DNA from: Deltaproteobacteria bacterium
GTDB taxonomy: Bacteria; Myxococcota_A; Polyangia; DRWM01; JAAZOP01
Reading direction: 5' to 3'
NCBI GenBank assembly: GCA_016218815.1
Contig: JACRCX010000152.1
Span: forward strand, 1 to 49,861
DNA: 49,861 nt
Position numbers and translations under genes: made by a program. Under the pieces are notes generated by a model. That model did no database searches, was not told the origin of the DNA, and saw only the letters and a program-made list of their open reading frames with translations. Below, in pieces: positions 33,916 through 43,226 of this stretch (positions are counted from its first letter, which is position 1; each line of letters opens with the position of its first letter).

Positions 33916-35997
33916 ATGAAGCTCGCTCTTGCCCCGCTTTCCGCGCCGGCAATCTTCCTTCTGCTCTCCGCATGCTCGGAAGGCGATTCCGGGACTGACG
34001 CCGCCGACACGGGCGGCGGGGACGAGATCGCGGACGCCGACGGCGAGAGCGCCGATGAAGGGGACGCCGGGCCGGACGATGCCGCCCCCGTCACGCTCGA
34101 CCTCATTCCCGGCTGCAACCCGTTCGCCACGAGCATCGGCGATCCCTCCGACCCCGGGCCCGAGTGCATCCTGCCCATTCCAAGCTCGTTCTTCGAACGA
34201 ACCGACGCAACGAGCCGGACGGGCGTGCGCGGCAGCTACCCGCCCGACATCCTCCCCAACCGCGACGGGGTCACGCACTTCAACCTCGAGTCGGCCAACC
34301 GCGCCGACGGGTACTCGCCGGCCGGGCCCATCCTGCTGCACTTCGGCGCCGACATCGATCCGGCGCACCTCCGCTCCATCCACGATCTCGAGCGATCCAC
34401 GACCGACGGCGAACCGATCGCGCTGTTCAACCTCGAGACGGGGCGCCGCATCCCCATCCTCACCGAGATGGACCTGAACCGCTCGACTGCGTACCCCGGC
34501 CGCTACGTGCTCATCATCCGTCCGATGGAGCCGCTGCAGATGGGGACCCGCCACGTCGTGGCGCTGACGAATGCCCTCCGCACGACCGAGGGGCTCGCGC
34601 TGGAGTCCCCCCCGGCCTTCGCGGCGCTGCGGGACGGGGTGCCGACCACGAACGACGAGCTCGAATCGCGCCGCGCCGACTTCGAGGGGCTCTTCGACTT
34701 CCTGGCGGCTCACGGGTACCCGCGGGAGGATCTCTTCCTCGCCTGGGACTACGTGGTGGCCAGCCGCGACTGGATCCTGGGCCCGGTGCTCAGCATGCGC
34801 CAGACGGCCCTGTCGCTCGTGGAGGGAACGGGGCTCTCCTACACGATCGACGAAATCCAGGAGGACCCGAACGAGAACGTCAGCCGGATCGTCATGGGCA
34901 CCTTCGAGGTGCCGACCTTCCTCACGACGGAGAACGTCTTCGTCTACGACGACGAGAACCGGCCCGTCCGGCAGGAGCCCAACCAGAGCTTCCCCTACAC
35001 GATGATCGTCCCGCGGGTGGCCGCGACCGAGGACCGGCCCCTGCCCCTGATGGTCTTCGGGCACGGCATCTTCGGCGAGGGGCGCGACTACCTCACGGGC
35101 AGCATCGGCACGGGTACGCTCCAGCCGACAGCCCAGCAGAACGGCGTCATCGTCGTGGCCACCGACTGGATCGGGCTCTCCGCCGCGGACTTCGACATCA
35201 TCCTCCGCGAGGTCGTGCCGGACCTCAACCGGCTGGGCGTCATCACGGACCGCCTGCAGCAGGCGCTGATCAACAACCTCACGCTGGTCGAGCTCGTCCT
35301 GGGCGATCTCCAGCACGACGCGCGCCTCGCCCCGGCCGGGCACGACCTGATCGAGGAAGGACCCGTGCTCTACTACGGCGTCAGCCTGGGCGGCATCCAG
35401 GGATCCTCCTTCATCTCGATCTCCAAGCGCATCGAGCGCGGCGTGCTGGCGGTGCCGGGCTCGGTGTGGTCGAACATGCTGCCGCGCTCGTCCGTCTGGA
35501 CGTCGATCAAGCCCTTCTTCGACATCCAGTACCCCGATCCCCTGGTGCAGCAGATGGCGACGGCGTTCGTCCAGACGCGCTTCGACTTCTCCGATCCCAT
35601 CAACCTGACGACGCTGCTGTTCCAGGAACCCCTCCCCGACGCGCCCGCCGGCCGCCGGGTCCTCGTCCAGGAGTCGATCGGCGATTCCCAGGTGCCCAAC
35701 ATGACGACCGAGATGCTCGCCCGCGGCCTCGCGCTCAAGCAGCTCTCGCCGGCCAACAGCGAGATCTACGGCCTGGAGCAGCTTGCCCCGCCGGCCCACG
35801 AGTCCGCGATCGCCCAGTACTACCTGCGCGAGCAGGCGGACGCGAACTTCCCGCCGGAGTCCAACGTGCCGCCCGCGTCCGACAACGGCGTCCACAGCGA
35901 CATGTGCTTCCTCCCCAACGTCATGCAGCAGGTCGTGGAATTCCTCTTCACGGGGACGATCTCGCAGTTCTGCGACGGGCCCTGCGATCCGGACTGA
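33916..35997 (+). CDS. Alpha/beta-hydrolase-type lipoprotein
   Basis: 693 residues from ATG 33916. MKLALAPLSAPAIFLLLSAC is a lipoprotein signal. An acidic linker (about 22-55) precedes a large extracellular domain. LMVFGHGIFGEGRDYL near 378 looks like an oxyanion-hole strand and YYGVSLGGIQGSS near 488 a nucleophile elbow (GxSxG), so it is probably an exported esterase or lipase of the alpha/beta hydrolase fold. Residues 75-370 resemble an Ig-like or beta-rich N-terminal domain of 'virulence factor lipase' families. Convergent with the beta-helix pseudogene. Confidence 0.78.
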   Translation: MKLALAPLSAPAIFLLLSACSEGDSGTDAADTGGGDEIADADGESADEGDAGPDDAAPVTLDLIPGCNPFATSIGDPSDPGPECILPIPSSFFERTDATSRTGVRGSYPPDILPNRDGVTHFNLESANRADGYSPAGPILLHFGADIDPAHLRSIHDLERSTTDGEPIALFNLETGRRIPILTEMDLNRSTAYPGRYVLIIRPMEPLQMGTRHVVALTNALRTTEGLALESPPAFAALRDGVPTTNDELESRRADFEGLFDFLAAHGYPREDLFLAWDYVVASRDWILGPVLSMRQTALSLVEGTGLSYTIDEIQEDPNENVSRIVMGTFEVPTFLTTENVFVYDDENRPVRQEPNQSFPYTMIVPRVAATEDRPLPLMVFGHGIFGEGRDYLTGSIGTGTLQPTAQQNGVIVVATDWIGLSAADFDIILREVVPDLNRLGVITDRLQQALINNLTLVELVLGDLQHDARLAPAGHDLIEEGPVLYYGVSLGGIQGSSFISISKRIERGVLAVPGSVWSNMLPRSSVWTSIKPFFDIQYPDPLVQQMATAFVQTRFDFSDPINLTTLLFQEPLPDAPAGRRVLVQESIGDSQVPNMTTEMLARGLALKQLSPANSEIYGLEQLAPPAHESAIAQYYLREQADANFPPESNVPPASDNGVHSDMCFLPNVMQQVVEFLFTGTISQFCDGPCDPD

Positions 35998-36056
35998 ACC
36001 CGGATTCCGGCGCCGATCCGACATCGCCGCGGCGGCCGCCGGCCCGGGAGCCCGAT

Positions 36057-36095
36057 CGGCCTTCGGCCGCAGCGCCTCCGCCCGGGCCGGACCGC
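36057..36095. terminator. Hairpin between convergent genes
   Basis: CGGCC-TTC-GGCCG followed by GCCCGGGC, in the 104-base gap between convergent genes. Resembles the element at 33618-33648 and could stop transcription from both sides. Confidence 0.4.
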
Positions 36096-36101
36096 CCCCC
36101 C

Positions 36102-37690
36102 CTACGGCAGCGCGTCGTACCGCACCTTCGCCGGGACGTCCGTGACCAGCCCCGCCACGTCCGGGCCGATCGGCGGCCACGCGACTTCGCCGAACCAGGC
36201 CGGCTTGCCGGACAGGTACAGCGACGCGGGGATGTCGTGCGTCGCGATCGCCGGGTCCCACACCGTGTCGTTGCTCACGTAGTCGAAGTTGCCGTGGCGC
36301 AGGATCGTCGCGGCAACCTGCGGATCCGTGATCGTGTCGATGCCGCAATCGCTGGGGTACCCCAGCTTGTACACCGCGACCGTGTCCAGACAGTTGCCCG
36401 AGGTTTGCTCGTACACCGCGCCGGGCAGCGCGTCGTCGCCGGGACGGCCGAGCACGTTGCCCACCACGTTCATGTACCGGTTGTTGGCGGCGAAGACGAC
36501 GTCGAGCAGGTTCCCCGTGTGTACGAACCCCGCGTGCTGCCGGTCGACGTAGTTGCGGAAGAACGTCAAGTGGCTCGAGCTGCCGTGGATGTCGTCCGCC
36601 GAGATCTGGCTGCCCATGTTGCCCTCGAACAACGCCAGGAACGGGTGCGCGCAGTGGTTGCCGATGAGATCCGCCATCAGCCACGGCGCGTCCGGATGGG
36701 CCCGCTCGTACGCCCGCTCACGAACGCGCTCTCCACGTTGCGGATCCACGAGTACGCCACGCCCCAGAAACGGATGTTCGCGTTGTTGTCCCCGCGGAAC
36801 GACCGGTCCGCCACGTACAGATCCTCGATGCCCGCGTACGTCGGAACCTCGCGCCGCACGATCTGCACCTCGGGGCTCAGCGCCGCATTGAGCGGCATGG
36901 CGAGCCCCGGATCGATGCCCAGCGCCCCGGTCCCGGCGCCGACCGAGACGACCTCGACCATCTGCCCCAGCAGCCGCGTGCCGTCCTCCCGACTGCCCCA
37001 CACGCACGCCGACTCCGAGCCCTCGACCCGCACGAGGTCCCCGTCGTTGAGCTGGTCCACGATGACGAAGTCGCCCGCCGAGAACTCCGCGGCATCGGCC
37101 AGCACCAGGCTGCGCGAGCCGCGGTCCAGGCCGCCCACGACCGCACTCTCCGGCGTCGTCTCGTCCCAGTCGCCGACCTGCAGGATCGCCTTCTCCCCCA
37201 GCCCGTCACCCTCGATCCGCGTGCGGTCCGGCCCCTCCCCGCGCAGCACCACCCCCTTGGTCCACTTGATCCCCGTGGCCACGCGGTAGGTCCCTTCCGG
37301 AACGAACACGACGCCGCCTTCGTCGCAGTCGTCGATCGCCGACTGGATGGCCAAGGAGTCGTCGGCAACCCCGTCGCCCGCCGCGCCGTACGGCGGGTCG
37401 GTCACGTCCGCGCAGATGGTCGCGCGCTCCGGGATCCCGCCCGGAATGCCCGGATGCCAGTCCACCCGCCGGTCGTCGGGGATGATCGAGCCGCCCGGCA
37501 CGTCGCCCTCCGCGTCCGCGTCGGCGCCCCCGTCCGCATCGGCGTCGGCATCCGCATCGCCATCCGCTCCCCCGTCCGCTTCGTCGGGCCCGCCGCCGTC
37601 GTCTCCCGCCGCACCGTCGTCGCCGCAACCGACGGCCCAAACCACGGTCAACAGGATCGCGCTTCCCGTGACGATCTGAGTTCTCGACAT
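36102..37690 (-). pseudogene. Frameshifted right-handed beta-helix lipoprotein
   Basis: Starts at ATG 37690 (GGGAGG upstream) with lipoprotein leader LLTVVWAVGC and an Asp/Ala-rich linker. A pectate-lyase-superfamily domain follows (CADVTDPPYGAAGDG, IQSAIDDCDEGGVVFVPEG, GVVLRGEG). After WIRNVESAFV the frame hits a stop near 36677. The second half continues in another frame (FLALFEGNMGSQISADDIHG, LTFFRNYVDRQHAG) to 36102. A direct repeat GAGCGGGC is present twice within 20 bases at the junction (about 36708-36727), and a segment common in such proteins between the two halves seems missing. Real pseudogene or assembly error; a raw-read check decides. Confidence 0.75.
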
Positions 37691-37795
37691 GACGTTCCTC
37701 CCGCCCGAAAGTGGAGCACGCCCGCGGTCGGGCCGCAAGCGGGGCGGACCCCGCCCGCGTTGACCCCTCCGCGAAGCACGTGCCAGCATCACCCC

Positions 37796-39646
37796 ATGCG
37801 CCCCGGCCCCCTCCCCGCGCCTCCGGACCAACAACTCGACCCGATCGACCAACCAATTACCAAGAACTTCCCCGCCCTCCTCGCTCTCGTCGCCCTCGTC
37901 CCCCTCGCCGCCTGCGCGAAGTCCGACCGTGCCGGTCGTACTCCTCCGGACGCGACGCTCCAGACCCCCGAACCCTCCTCCGGCTGGACCGACAAGCCGG
38001 GATGGACCGCGGAACACTGGATGGTCGCCGCCGCCAACCCGCTCGCGGCGACGGCCGGCGCCGAGATGCTCCAGGCCGGCGGCTCCGCCATCGACGCCGC
38101 CATCGCCGTCGAGCTCGTCCTCACGCTCGTAGAGCCCCAGTCCAGCGGCATCGGCGGCGGCGCCTTCCTCCTCCACTGGGACGGACGGACCGTGACCGCT
38201 TTCGACGGTCGCGAGACCGCCCCGGCCGCGGCGACCGAGTCGCTCTTCCTGCGCGACGGCAAGCCCATGCAACTGTACGACGGCGTCGTCGGCGGCCGTT
38301 CCGTCGGCGTACCCGGCATCCTGCGCATGCTCGAGGAGGTCCACCGCCGCTTCGGCAAGCTGCCCTGGAGCAGACTCTTCGAACCCGCGATCGAGCTGGC
38401 CGAGAACGGTTTCGCCATCAGCCCGCGCCTGGCGACCCTGCTCGCCGCCGAAAAGCACCTGTCGGCCGACCCCGCCGCCCGCGCGTATTTCTACGACGCG
38501 CAAGGCATTCCCAGACCCGCCGGGTCCCTGCTCCGCAACCCCCAACTGGCCGCCGTCCTGCGCGAACTCGCCGCTCGCGGCGCCGACGCCTTCTACTCGG
38601 GTCCGATCGCCGACGCCATCGTGGCCAAGGTGCGCGACCATCCCAGGAACCCGGGTCTCCTCACCCTCGCCGATCTGGCGGCCTACCGCCCGAAGGAGCG
38701 CACCCCCCTGTGTTTCGACTATCGCCGTTGGCGCGTGTGCGGCTTCCCCCCGCCCTCCTCCGGCGGACTCGCCGTCGGCCAGATCCTCGGCATCCTGGAG
38801 TCCACGGACATCTCCGCGCACCCTCCGAAACGCTTGCCCTCCCGCCACTGGTCGCTCGACCCGCTCGCCGTCCACCTCTTCGCCGAGGCCGGACGCCTCG
38901 CCTACGCCGATCGCGCCCGCTACCTCGCCGATCCCGACTTCGTCGATGTCCCGGTCGCCGGCCTCCTGGCTCCCTCCTACCTCGCGCAGCGCGCCGCCCT
39001 CGTCGGCCATCGCTCGATCGGTGTGGCCGGACCCGGCTCGCCGCAGGGCGCACCCGTCGCAATGGGCCTCGACCGCAGCGCGGACCTGCCGTCGACCTCG
39101 CAGATCTCGATTGTCGACGCGCACGGCAACGCCCTGTCCATGACCGCCACCATCGAGGACGGATTCGGCTCGCGCCAGATGGTCCTCGGGTTCCTCCTCA
39201 ACAACCAGCTCACCGACTTCTCCTTCGCCCCCACCGACGAAGCCGGACGACCGATCGCCAACCGTGTCCAGCCCGGCAAGCGCCCCCGCTCCTCCATGTC
39301 CCCGCTGCTCGTCTTCGATCGCGCCGACGGTCGCTTCCTCATGACCCTGGGCTCGCCCGGCGGCTCCGCCATCATCAACTACGTCGCCAAGGTCCTCGTC
39401 GCCACCCTCGACTGGAACCTCGACCTCCAGACCGCCATCTCCCTCCCCAACTTCGGCAGCCGCAACGGCCCCACCGAGCTGGAGGCGGGTCGCATCGACG
39501 ACTCCCTGGCCGCCGCCCTCCGCGCCCGCGGCCACGACGTCGTGCTGCTCGAGCTGAACTCCGGCGTCCAGGCCGTCGAACGCACGTCCTCCGGCTGGTT
39601 CGGGGCCGCCGATCCGCGCCGCGAGGGCGTGGCGATGGGCGAGTGA
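37796..39646 (+). CDS. ggt: Gamma-glutamyltransferase, lipoprotein-anchored
   Basis: 616 residues. Ntn-hydrolase that cleaves glutathione and transfers gamma-glutamyl groups. The leader LLALVALVPLAAC gives lipobox LAAC. Large-subunit motifs SGIGGGAFLLHWDG near 120 and GVPGILRMLEEVHRRFGKLPW match the family. The autoprocessing/catalytic Thr lies in PSTSQISIVD (near 438), with small-subunit FLLNNQLTDFS and KRPRSSMSPLLVF, SPGGSAIINYV following. The first 25 residues before the leader derive from a repeat-like DNA segment resembling 17225-17311, so the true start is uncertain. Confidence 0.9.
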   Translation: MRPGPLPAPPDQQLDPIDQPITKNFPALLALVALVPLAACAKSDRAGRTPPDATLQTPEPSSGWTDKPGWTAEHWMVAAANPLAATAGAEMLQAGGSAIDAAIAVELVLTLVEPQSSGIGGGAFLLHWDGRTVTAFDGRETAPAAATESLFLRDGKPMQLYDGVVGGRSVGVPGILRMLEEVHRRFGKLPWSRLFEPAIELAENGFAISPRLATLLAAEKHLSADPAARAYFYDAQGIPRPAGSLLRNPQLAAVLRELAARGADAFYSGPIADAIVAKVRDHPRNPGLLTLADLAAYRPKERTPLCFDYRRWRVCGFPPPSSGGLAVGQILGILESTDISAHPPKRLPSRHWSLDPLAVHLFAEAGRLAYADRARYLADPDFVDVPVAGLLAPSYLAQRAALVGHRSIGVAGPGSPQGAPVAMGLDRSADLPSTSQISIVDAHGNALSMTATIEDGFGSRQMVLGFLLNNQLTDFSFAPTDEAGRPIANRVQPGKRPRSSMSPLLVFDRADGRFLMTLGSPGGSAIINYVAKVLVATLDWNLDLQTAISLPNFGSRNGPTELEAGRIDDSLAAALRARGHDVVLLELNSGVQAVERTSSGWFGAADPRREGVAMGE

Positions 39647-39797
39647 CGCAGCGAGGTTCGCGCACGTCGCCTGGCCCGGGAACCGTCCACCGTTGTACCC
39701 GGCGGCGGAGGAGTCCGTGGCGCGGCGCCTCGCCGCGACACGGCATCAACACCCCGCACCTCCATCAGGGATTCCTCTTGCCTGCCCTTCCCTGACT

Positions 39798-39836
39798 TCT
39801 CAGCGCTCCTCTCAGCGTCCTCAGCGTCTCAGCGGT
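39798..39836 (+). repeat. 8-12 bp array, TCTCAGCGNN family
   Basis: TCTCAGCGCTCC, TCTCAGCGTCC, TCAGCGTC, TCAGCGGT, upstream of the sigma factor gene. Same style as the CTTTGCG arrays (NNNNGCGTC core). Confidence 0.85.
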
Positions 39837-39891
39837 AAGTCGGCCGATCCCCTCTTTACCTCTCCATCGCAGTTCGGCTACAACCTCCGCC

Positions 39892-40593
39892 ATGGACGAA
39901 GGCTCTGCGGAACGGCCGGAGGCCCCGCAGCTCGACGAAACGGACCTCGAGTTCGTCCGCAAGGTCGCCCGCTCCTTCGTCAAGCTCGTCCCCTCGTCCA
40001 TCCCCTTCGACGAGCTCCTCTCCTACGGCACCCTCGGGATGATCGACGCCCGCAAGCGCTTCGATCCCTCGCGCGGCATCCCCTTCCACGCCTTCGCCCA
40101 CTACCGCATCCGCGGTGCCGTCTACGACGGCCTGCGCGAGATGAGCTGGCTCTCCCCCAACGCCTACAAACGCCTCCGCGTCCGCGAACGCTCGGACCTG
40201 TACATGGAGTCCCTCGCCGAGAGCGCCTGCGGCAGCCCGTCCCGCACCGCCGCCGCCCAGCTCATCGGCCAGGTCGCCGCCGACATGAGCGTCGTGTACC
40301 TCACCACCGAAGCCGCCGCCCAGGCGCGGGAGGATCGGCCCCGCGCCGCCACCCTGCCCGGCGAGGACGTCTGCGACCTCGGCCGCGTGCTCGACCAGGT
40401 GGACAAGCTCTCCGACCAGGAGCAGATGCTGATCCGCAAGCTGTACGTCGAGGACGCTTCCCTCTCCGAAGCCGGCAAGGCGCTCGGCCTGTCGCGCTCC
40501 TGGCTCTGCCGCTTCCACGCCTCCACCATCCGCAAGCTCCGCCGCCGACTCGGCATCGCCCCCGAGGGCCCCGCCGACAACCCCGCACCGTGA
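39892..40593 (+). CDS. Sigma-70 family factor, FliA/WhiG-type
   Basis: 233 residues with regions 2 and 4 but no region 1.1. Region 2 holds LLSYGTLGMIDARKRFDPSRGIPFHAFAHYRIRGAV, characteristic of sigma-28-type factors (FliA, WhiG, SigF). Region 4 has LSEAGKALGLSRSWLCRFHASTIRKL as the -35 HTH. ATG 39892. It is followed 15 bases later by the AOR gene, with no motility genes nearby, so it may control the redox cluster or be an alternative sigma for stress or development. Region 3 is short and partly replaced by an Ala/Glu linker. Confidence 0.82.
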   Translation: MDEGSAERPEAPQLDETDLEFVRKVARSFVKLVPSSIPFDELLSYGTLGMIDARKRFDPSRGIPFHAFAHYRIRGAVYDGLREMSWLSPNAYKRLRVRERSDLYMESLAESACGSPSRTAAAQLIGQVAADMSVVYLTTEAAAQAREDRPRAATLPGEDVCDLGRVLDQVDKLSDQEQMLIRKLYVEDASLSEAGKALGLSRSWLCRFHASTIRKLRRRLGIAPEGPADNPAP

Positions 40594-40608
40594 AAGGCAC
40601 CCCTCGGC

Positions 40609-42501
40609 ATGTATGAGCAGAAAGCCCTCCACGTCGATCTCGCCACCGGGTTCTACCGCGTCGAGCGCATCAACGACCCGGAGGTGCTCGGCCCCGTGGA
40701 CTTCGGCTTCCGCGAGTGGCGCAGGAATCGCGCGCTGTGCTTCGGCGGCGGCGCGTTCATGGGCTCCGTCCTCGCCGGCTCCAACCGGCTGATCTTCACC
40801 GGCCAGTCGCCCTGCTGGGGCGGCTTCTACGTCTCCACCATGGGCGGCGCCGCCCTCGCCTTCGAGAACGTCGGCTTGAACTACGTCGCGCTCGGCGGTC
40901 GCTGCCCCGCCCCCTCCGCGCTCGTCCTGCGCCGCGAAGGACAGGAGGAGGTCGAGGTCGAGCTCGTCCCCGTGGACCTGGCGGCCGCCTGGCGAAGCTG
41001 CGAAGCAGGCGCCGATACCGGCTGGCGCGCGCTCGAACGGCAGCTCTGGGACCGCTGCGCCTCGACGTTCTCCAACCCGCCGCGAGTGCTCGCCGTCGGG
41101 CCGGCCGCCGCGGCCAGCGACTTCGGCGCCATCGGCTCGTCGAAGATCGATGCCCGCGGGCCGACCCACGTCGAGTGCTGGGCGGGACGCGGCGGCCTGG
41201 GCAGCCGCATGGCGCAGGAGCACGGCCTCTACGGCGTCGTCTTCGGCGGCTCGTTCGTCGACCGCGACCTGGACGACCGCAAGCTCGCCGATTCCTACTT
41301 CGAGCAGCGCTACAAGATGCGCATGGCCCTCAAGGACAAGGAGGCCACCCGCAAGTACCGCTACGACCCCGACCTCCACACCGGAGGCACGCTCGGCGTC
41401 AACTTCACCAAGCTCAAGGAGAAGCTGTTCCACTTCAACTACCGCTCCGTCGAATGGCCGCAGGACCGCCGGATGGCGCTGCACCGCACCCTGATCGAGC
41501 CGCACTACCTGCGGCAGTTCAACGAGGAGACGATCGACGAAAAGCAGTTCTCGCACTGCGGCGAGCCGTGCCCCGCCGTGTGCAAGAAGATGTGCGGGCC
41601 GTACAAGAAGGACTACGAGCCGTACCAGACCTTCGGGCCGCTGTGCGGCGTCTACGACCAGCGCGCGGCCGAGCAGGCCGTCGGCACCGCCGATCGGTTC
41701 GGGTTCGACGCCATCTCCGCCGGCGGCGTCGCCGCCTGGCTCCTCGAGCTGCTCGCCGACGGGATCGTCGCCCCGGAGGATTGGGGTCTCTCCGCGCGGC
41801 CGGTCTTCTCCGAGCAAGGCTTCCGCGTCGTCGAGGACTCGGCCCACAACGCCGGGCTCGCGACGAAGCTCCTGGAGGCGATGGTCGAGCGGCGCGGCGA
41901 GCTGGATTTCTCGGACGGGGCACGCGCCGTCGCCCGCCGGATCGGCGCCCGCACCGGCCGCCTCCGCGAGGTGCTCGACCGGCTCGTGGTCAACTGCGCG
42001 GGCGAGCGCGGGTGGATGGTGCCCAACCAGTACTGGGTGCCCGGCATGTTCTCGCCGATGCCGATCCTCGGGAAGTACTTCCAGCACTACGGCGACGACT
42101 TCGTGCCGCCCCGCGAGCTGGGCCGCATGAACGCCGCGCGGATGGCGAGCGAGCTCCTGCTGGACAACCTCGGGTTCTGCCGCTTCCACCGCGAGTGGGC
42201 CGAGGAGCTGCTGCCGGAGATCTTCCGCGACTTCTGGGAGGTCGACGTCGATCTGGCCGCCCACCACCGCGCGCTCGCCCGCCGCCTCAACGCCCACAAC
42301 CCGTCCGCCTTCTTCGAGTCGACGCGCATCGTCGCCGTCCTGCACGGCTTCCTGCGCCGCAAGCACGACGAGCGCACGCCGCGGCCCGAGCTGGCCGAGT
42401 GGCTCGCCCGTTTCGACGCCGACCCGCGCGAAGCGGCCCGCGACTTCTGGTACGAGCTGCGCAAAGGTCTGGACGAGGCGCTCGAGGACCGGTCGGGTTG
42501 A
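40609..42501 (+). CDS. Aldehyde:ferredoxin oxidoreductase family tungstoprotein (possible BamB)
   Basis: 630 residues, the length of AOR and BamB. The [4Fe-4S] Cys set is C317-x3-C321-x3-C325 and C524; the 198-residue gap equals that of Pyrococcus AOR (C295 to C494), although AOR has C-x2-C at the first pair. AOR-type motifs include TGQSPCWGGFYVSTMGG (about 65), GLGSRMAQEHGLYGVVF (about 200) and DYEPYQTFGPLCGVYDQRAA near 340, the last resembling BamB-type proteins. It should bind tungsten-bispterin in the cytoplasm. AOR family is secure; BamB is inference from the bamDEFGHI-like operon in the same window and from the acyl-CoA dehydrogenase nearby. No BamC-type ferredoxin gene is adjacent. Confidence 0.85.
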   Translation: MYEQKALHVDLATGFYRVERINDPEVLGPVDFGFREWRRNRALCFGGGAFMGSVLAGSNRLIFTGQSPCWGGFYVSTMGGAALAFENVGLNYVALGGRCPAPSALVLRREGQEEVEVELVPVDLAAAWRSCEAGADTGWRALERQLWDRCASTFSNPPRVLAVGPAAAASDFGAIGSSKIDARGPTHVECWAGRGGLGSRMAQEHGLYGVVFGGSFVDRDLDDRKLADSYFEQRYKMRMALKDKEATRKYRYDPDLHTGGTLGVNFTKLKEKLFHFNYRSVEWPQDRRMALHRTLIEPHYLRQFNEETIDEKQFSHCGEPCPAVCKKMCGPYKKDYEPYQTFGPLCGVYDQRAAEQAVGTADRFGFDAISAGGVAAWLLELLADGIVAPEDWGLSARPVFSEQGFRVVEDSAHNAGLATKLLEAMVERRGELDFSDGARAVARRIGARTGRLREVLDRLVVNCAGERGWMVPNQYWVPGMFSPMPILGKYFQHYGDDFVPPRELGRMNAARMASELLLDNLGFCRFHREWAEELLPEIFRDFWEVDVDLAAHHRALARRLNAHNPSAFFESTRIVAVLHGFLRRKHDERTPRPELAEWLARFDADPREAARDFWYELRKGLDEALEDRSG

Positions 42502-42566
42502 CCGCGCAGCGCGGCGGCAGTATGGGTCTCGACGCTGTCGACGGGCCCGCGCCCGGAGGAGGACGG

Positions 42567-43085
42567 ATGATGGATCGCATGGCCTCGATCGAGCTGGCGC
42601 TCAGGAACGAGCAGACCGAGATGGCGTACTACCTCGCGGAGGCCAAGCGCTCCACGAACCCGCTCGCCCGGGCGATGTTCGAGACGCTGGCGCGCGACGA
42701 GGAAGAACACGCCAGGCGTCTGAGCGCACTTCACGATCGGCTGATCGCCAAGGGCTGCTGGCCGCAAGATGTACCGCTCGACGTCCAGGGCACCCGCATC
42801 CGCGAAGTTCTCGACGGTCTCGTGGCTCGCGTGTCCTCCACTGTGCATTGCGAGGAGAACGACCTCGAGGCGCTCCAGAAGGCGGCGAAGTTCGAGGCGA
42901 GTGGTGCAAAATTCTACGCGACGTTGTCCGACGCTTGCGACAACCCCATGGAGAAGTCCTTCTTCCGGTTCCTGGCGGGAATCGAGCGCGAGCATCTCCA
43001 CTCGATCGAGGACTCGCTCGCGTTCTTCCATGACCCGGAAGGGTTCAATCTTGCACGTGATAAGGGCGGTCTCGACGGAGCGTAG
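42567..43085 (+). CDS. Rubrerythrin-like diiron protein
   Basis: 172 residues from ATG 42567 with GGAGGAGG upstream. A four-helix ferritin-like fold: ELALRNEQTEMAYYLAEAK (helix 1, Glu), ARDEEEHARRLSALH (helix 2, ExxH), KFEASGAKFYATL (helix 3) and AGIEREHLHSIEDSLAFF (helix 4, ExxH). It lacks a C-terminal rubredoxin domain. Probably an NADH-linked peroxidase or oxygen-detoxifying partner, or a structural relative, protecting the AOR-type enzyme. It follows AOR by 65 bases on the same strand. Confidence 0.85.
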   Translation: MMDRMASIELALRNEQTEMAYYLAEAKRSTNPLARAMFETLARDEEEHARRLSALHDRLIAKGCWPQDVPLDVQGTRIREVLDGLVARVSSTVHCEENDLEALQKAAKFEASGAKFYATLSDACDNPMEKSFFRFLAGIEREHLHSIEDSLAFFHDPEGFNLARDKGGLDGA

Positions 43086-43118
43086 GGTTTTCTTTCACCC
43101 CTTCCGTTTACATCCCTC

Positions 43119-43148
43119 TTTACACGCCGCCCCTGAGGGGGATAGACT
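43119..43148 (+). promoter_or_regulatory. Putative sigma-70-type promoter and palindrome
   Basis: TTTACA at 43119-43124 and TAGACT at 43143-43148 are separated by 18 bases, within an AT-richer stretch. A palindrome CCCCTGAGGGG (43130-43140) sits in the spacer, so it may be an operator. It would give the downstream response regulator its own promoter. Weak. Confidence 0.35.
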
Positions 43149-43226
43149 CTCGCCGACTGCGGGGAGGCCCGGCGAACGGGCGGTTTGCGGGCGCGGGAAG
43201 GCGGGCCACAAGTGGGAGGCCTCTCG

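Noticed and set aside
40609..42501. Firm naming of the AOR as BamB
   Set aside because: Sequence motifs show AOR family only; BamB needs phylogeny and BamC partner, not visible here.
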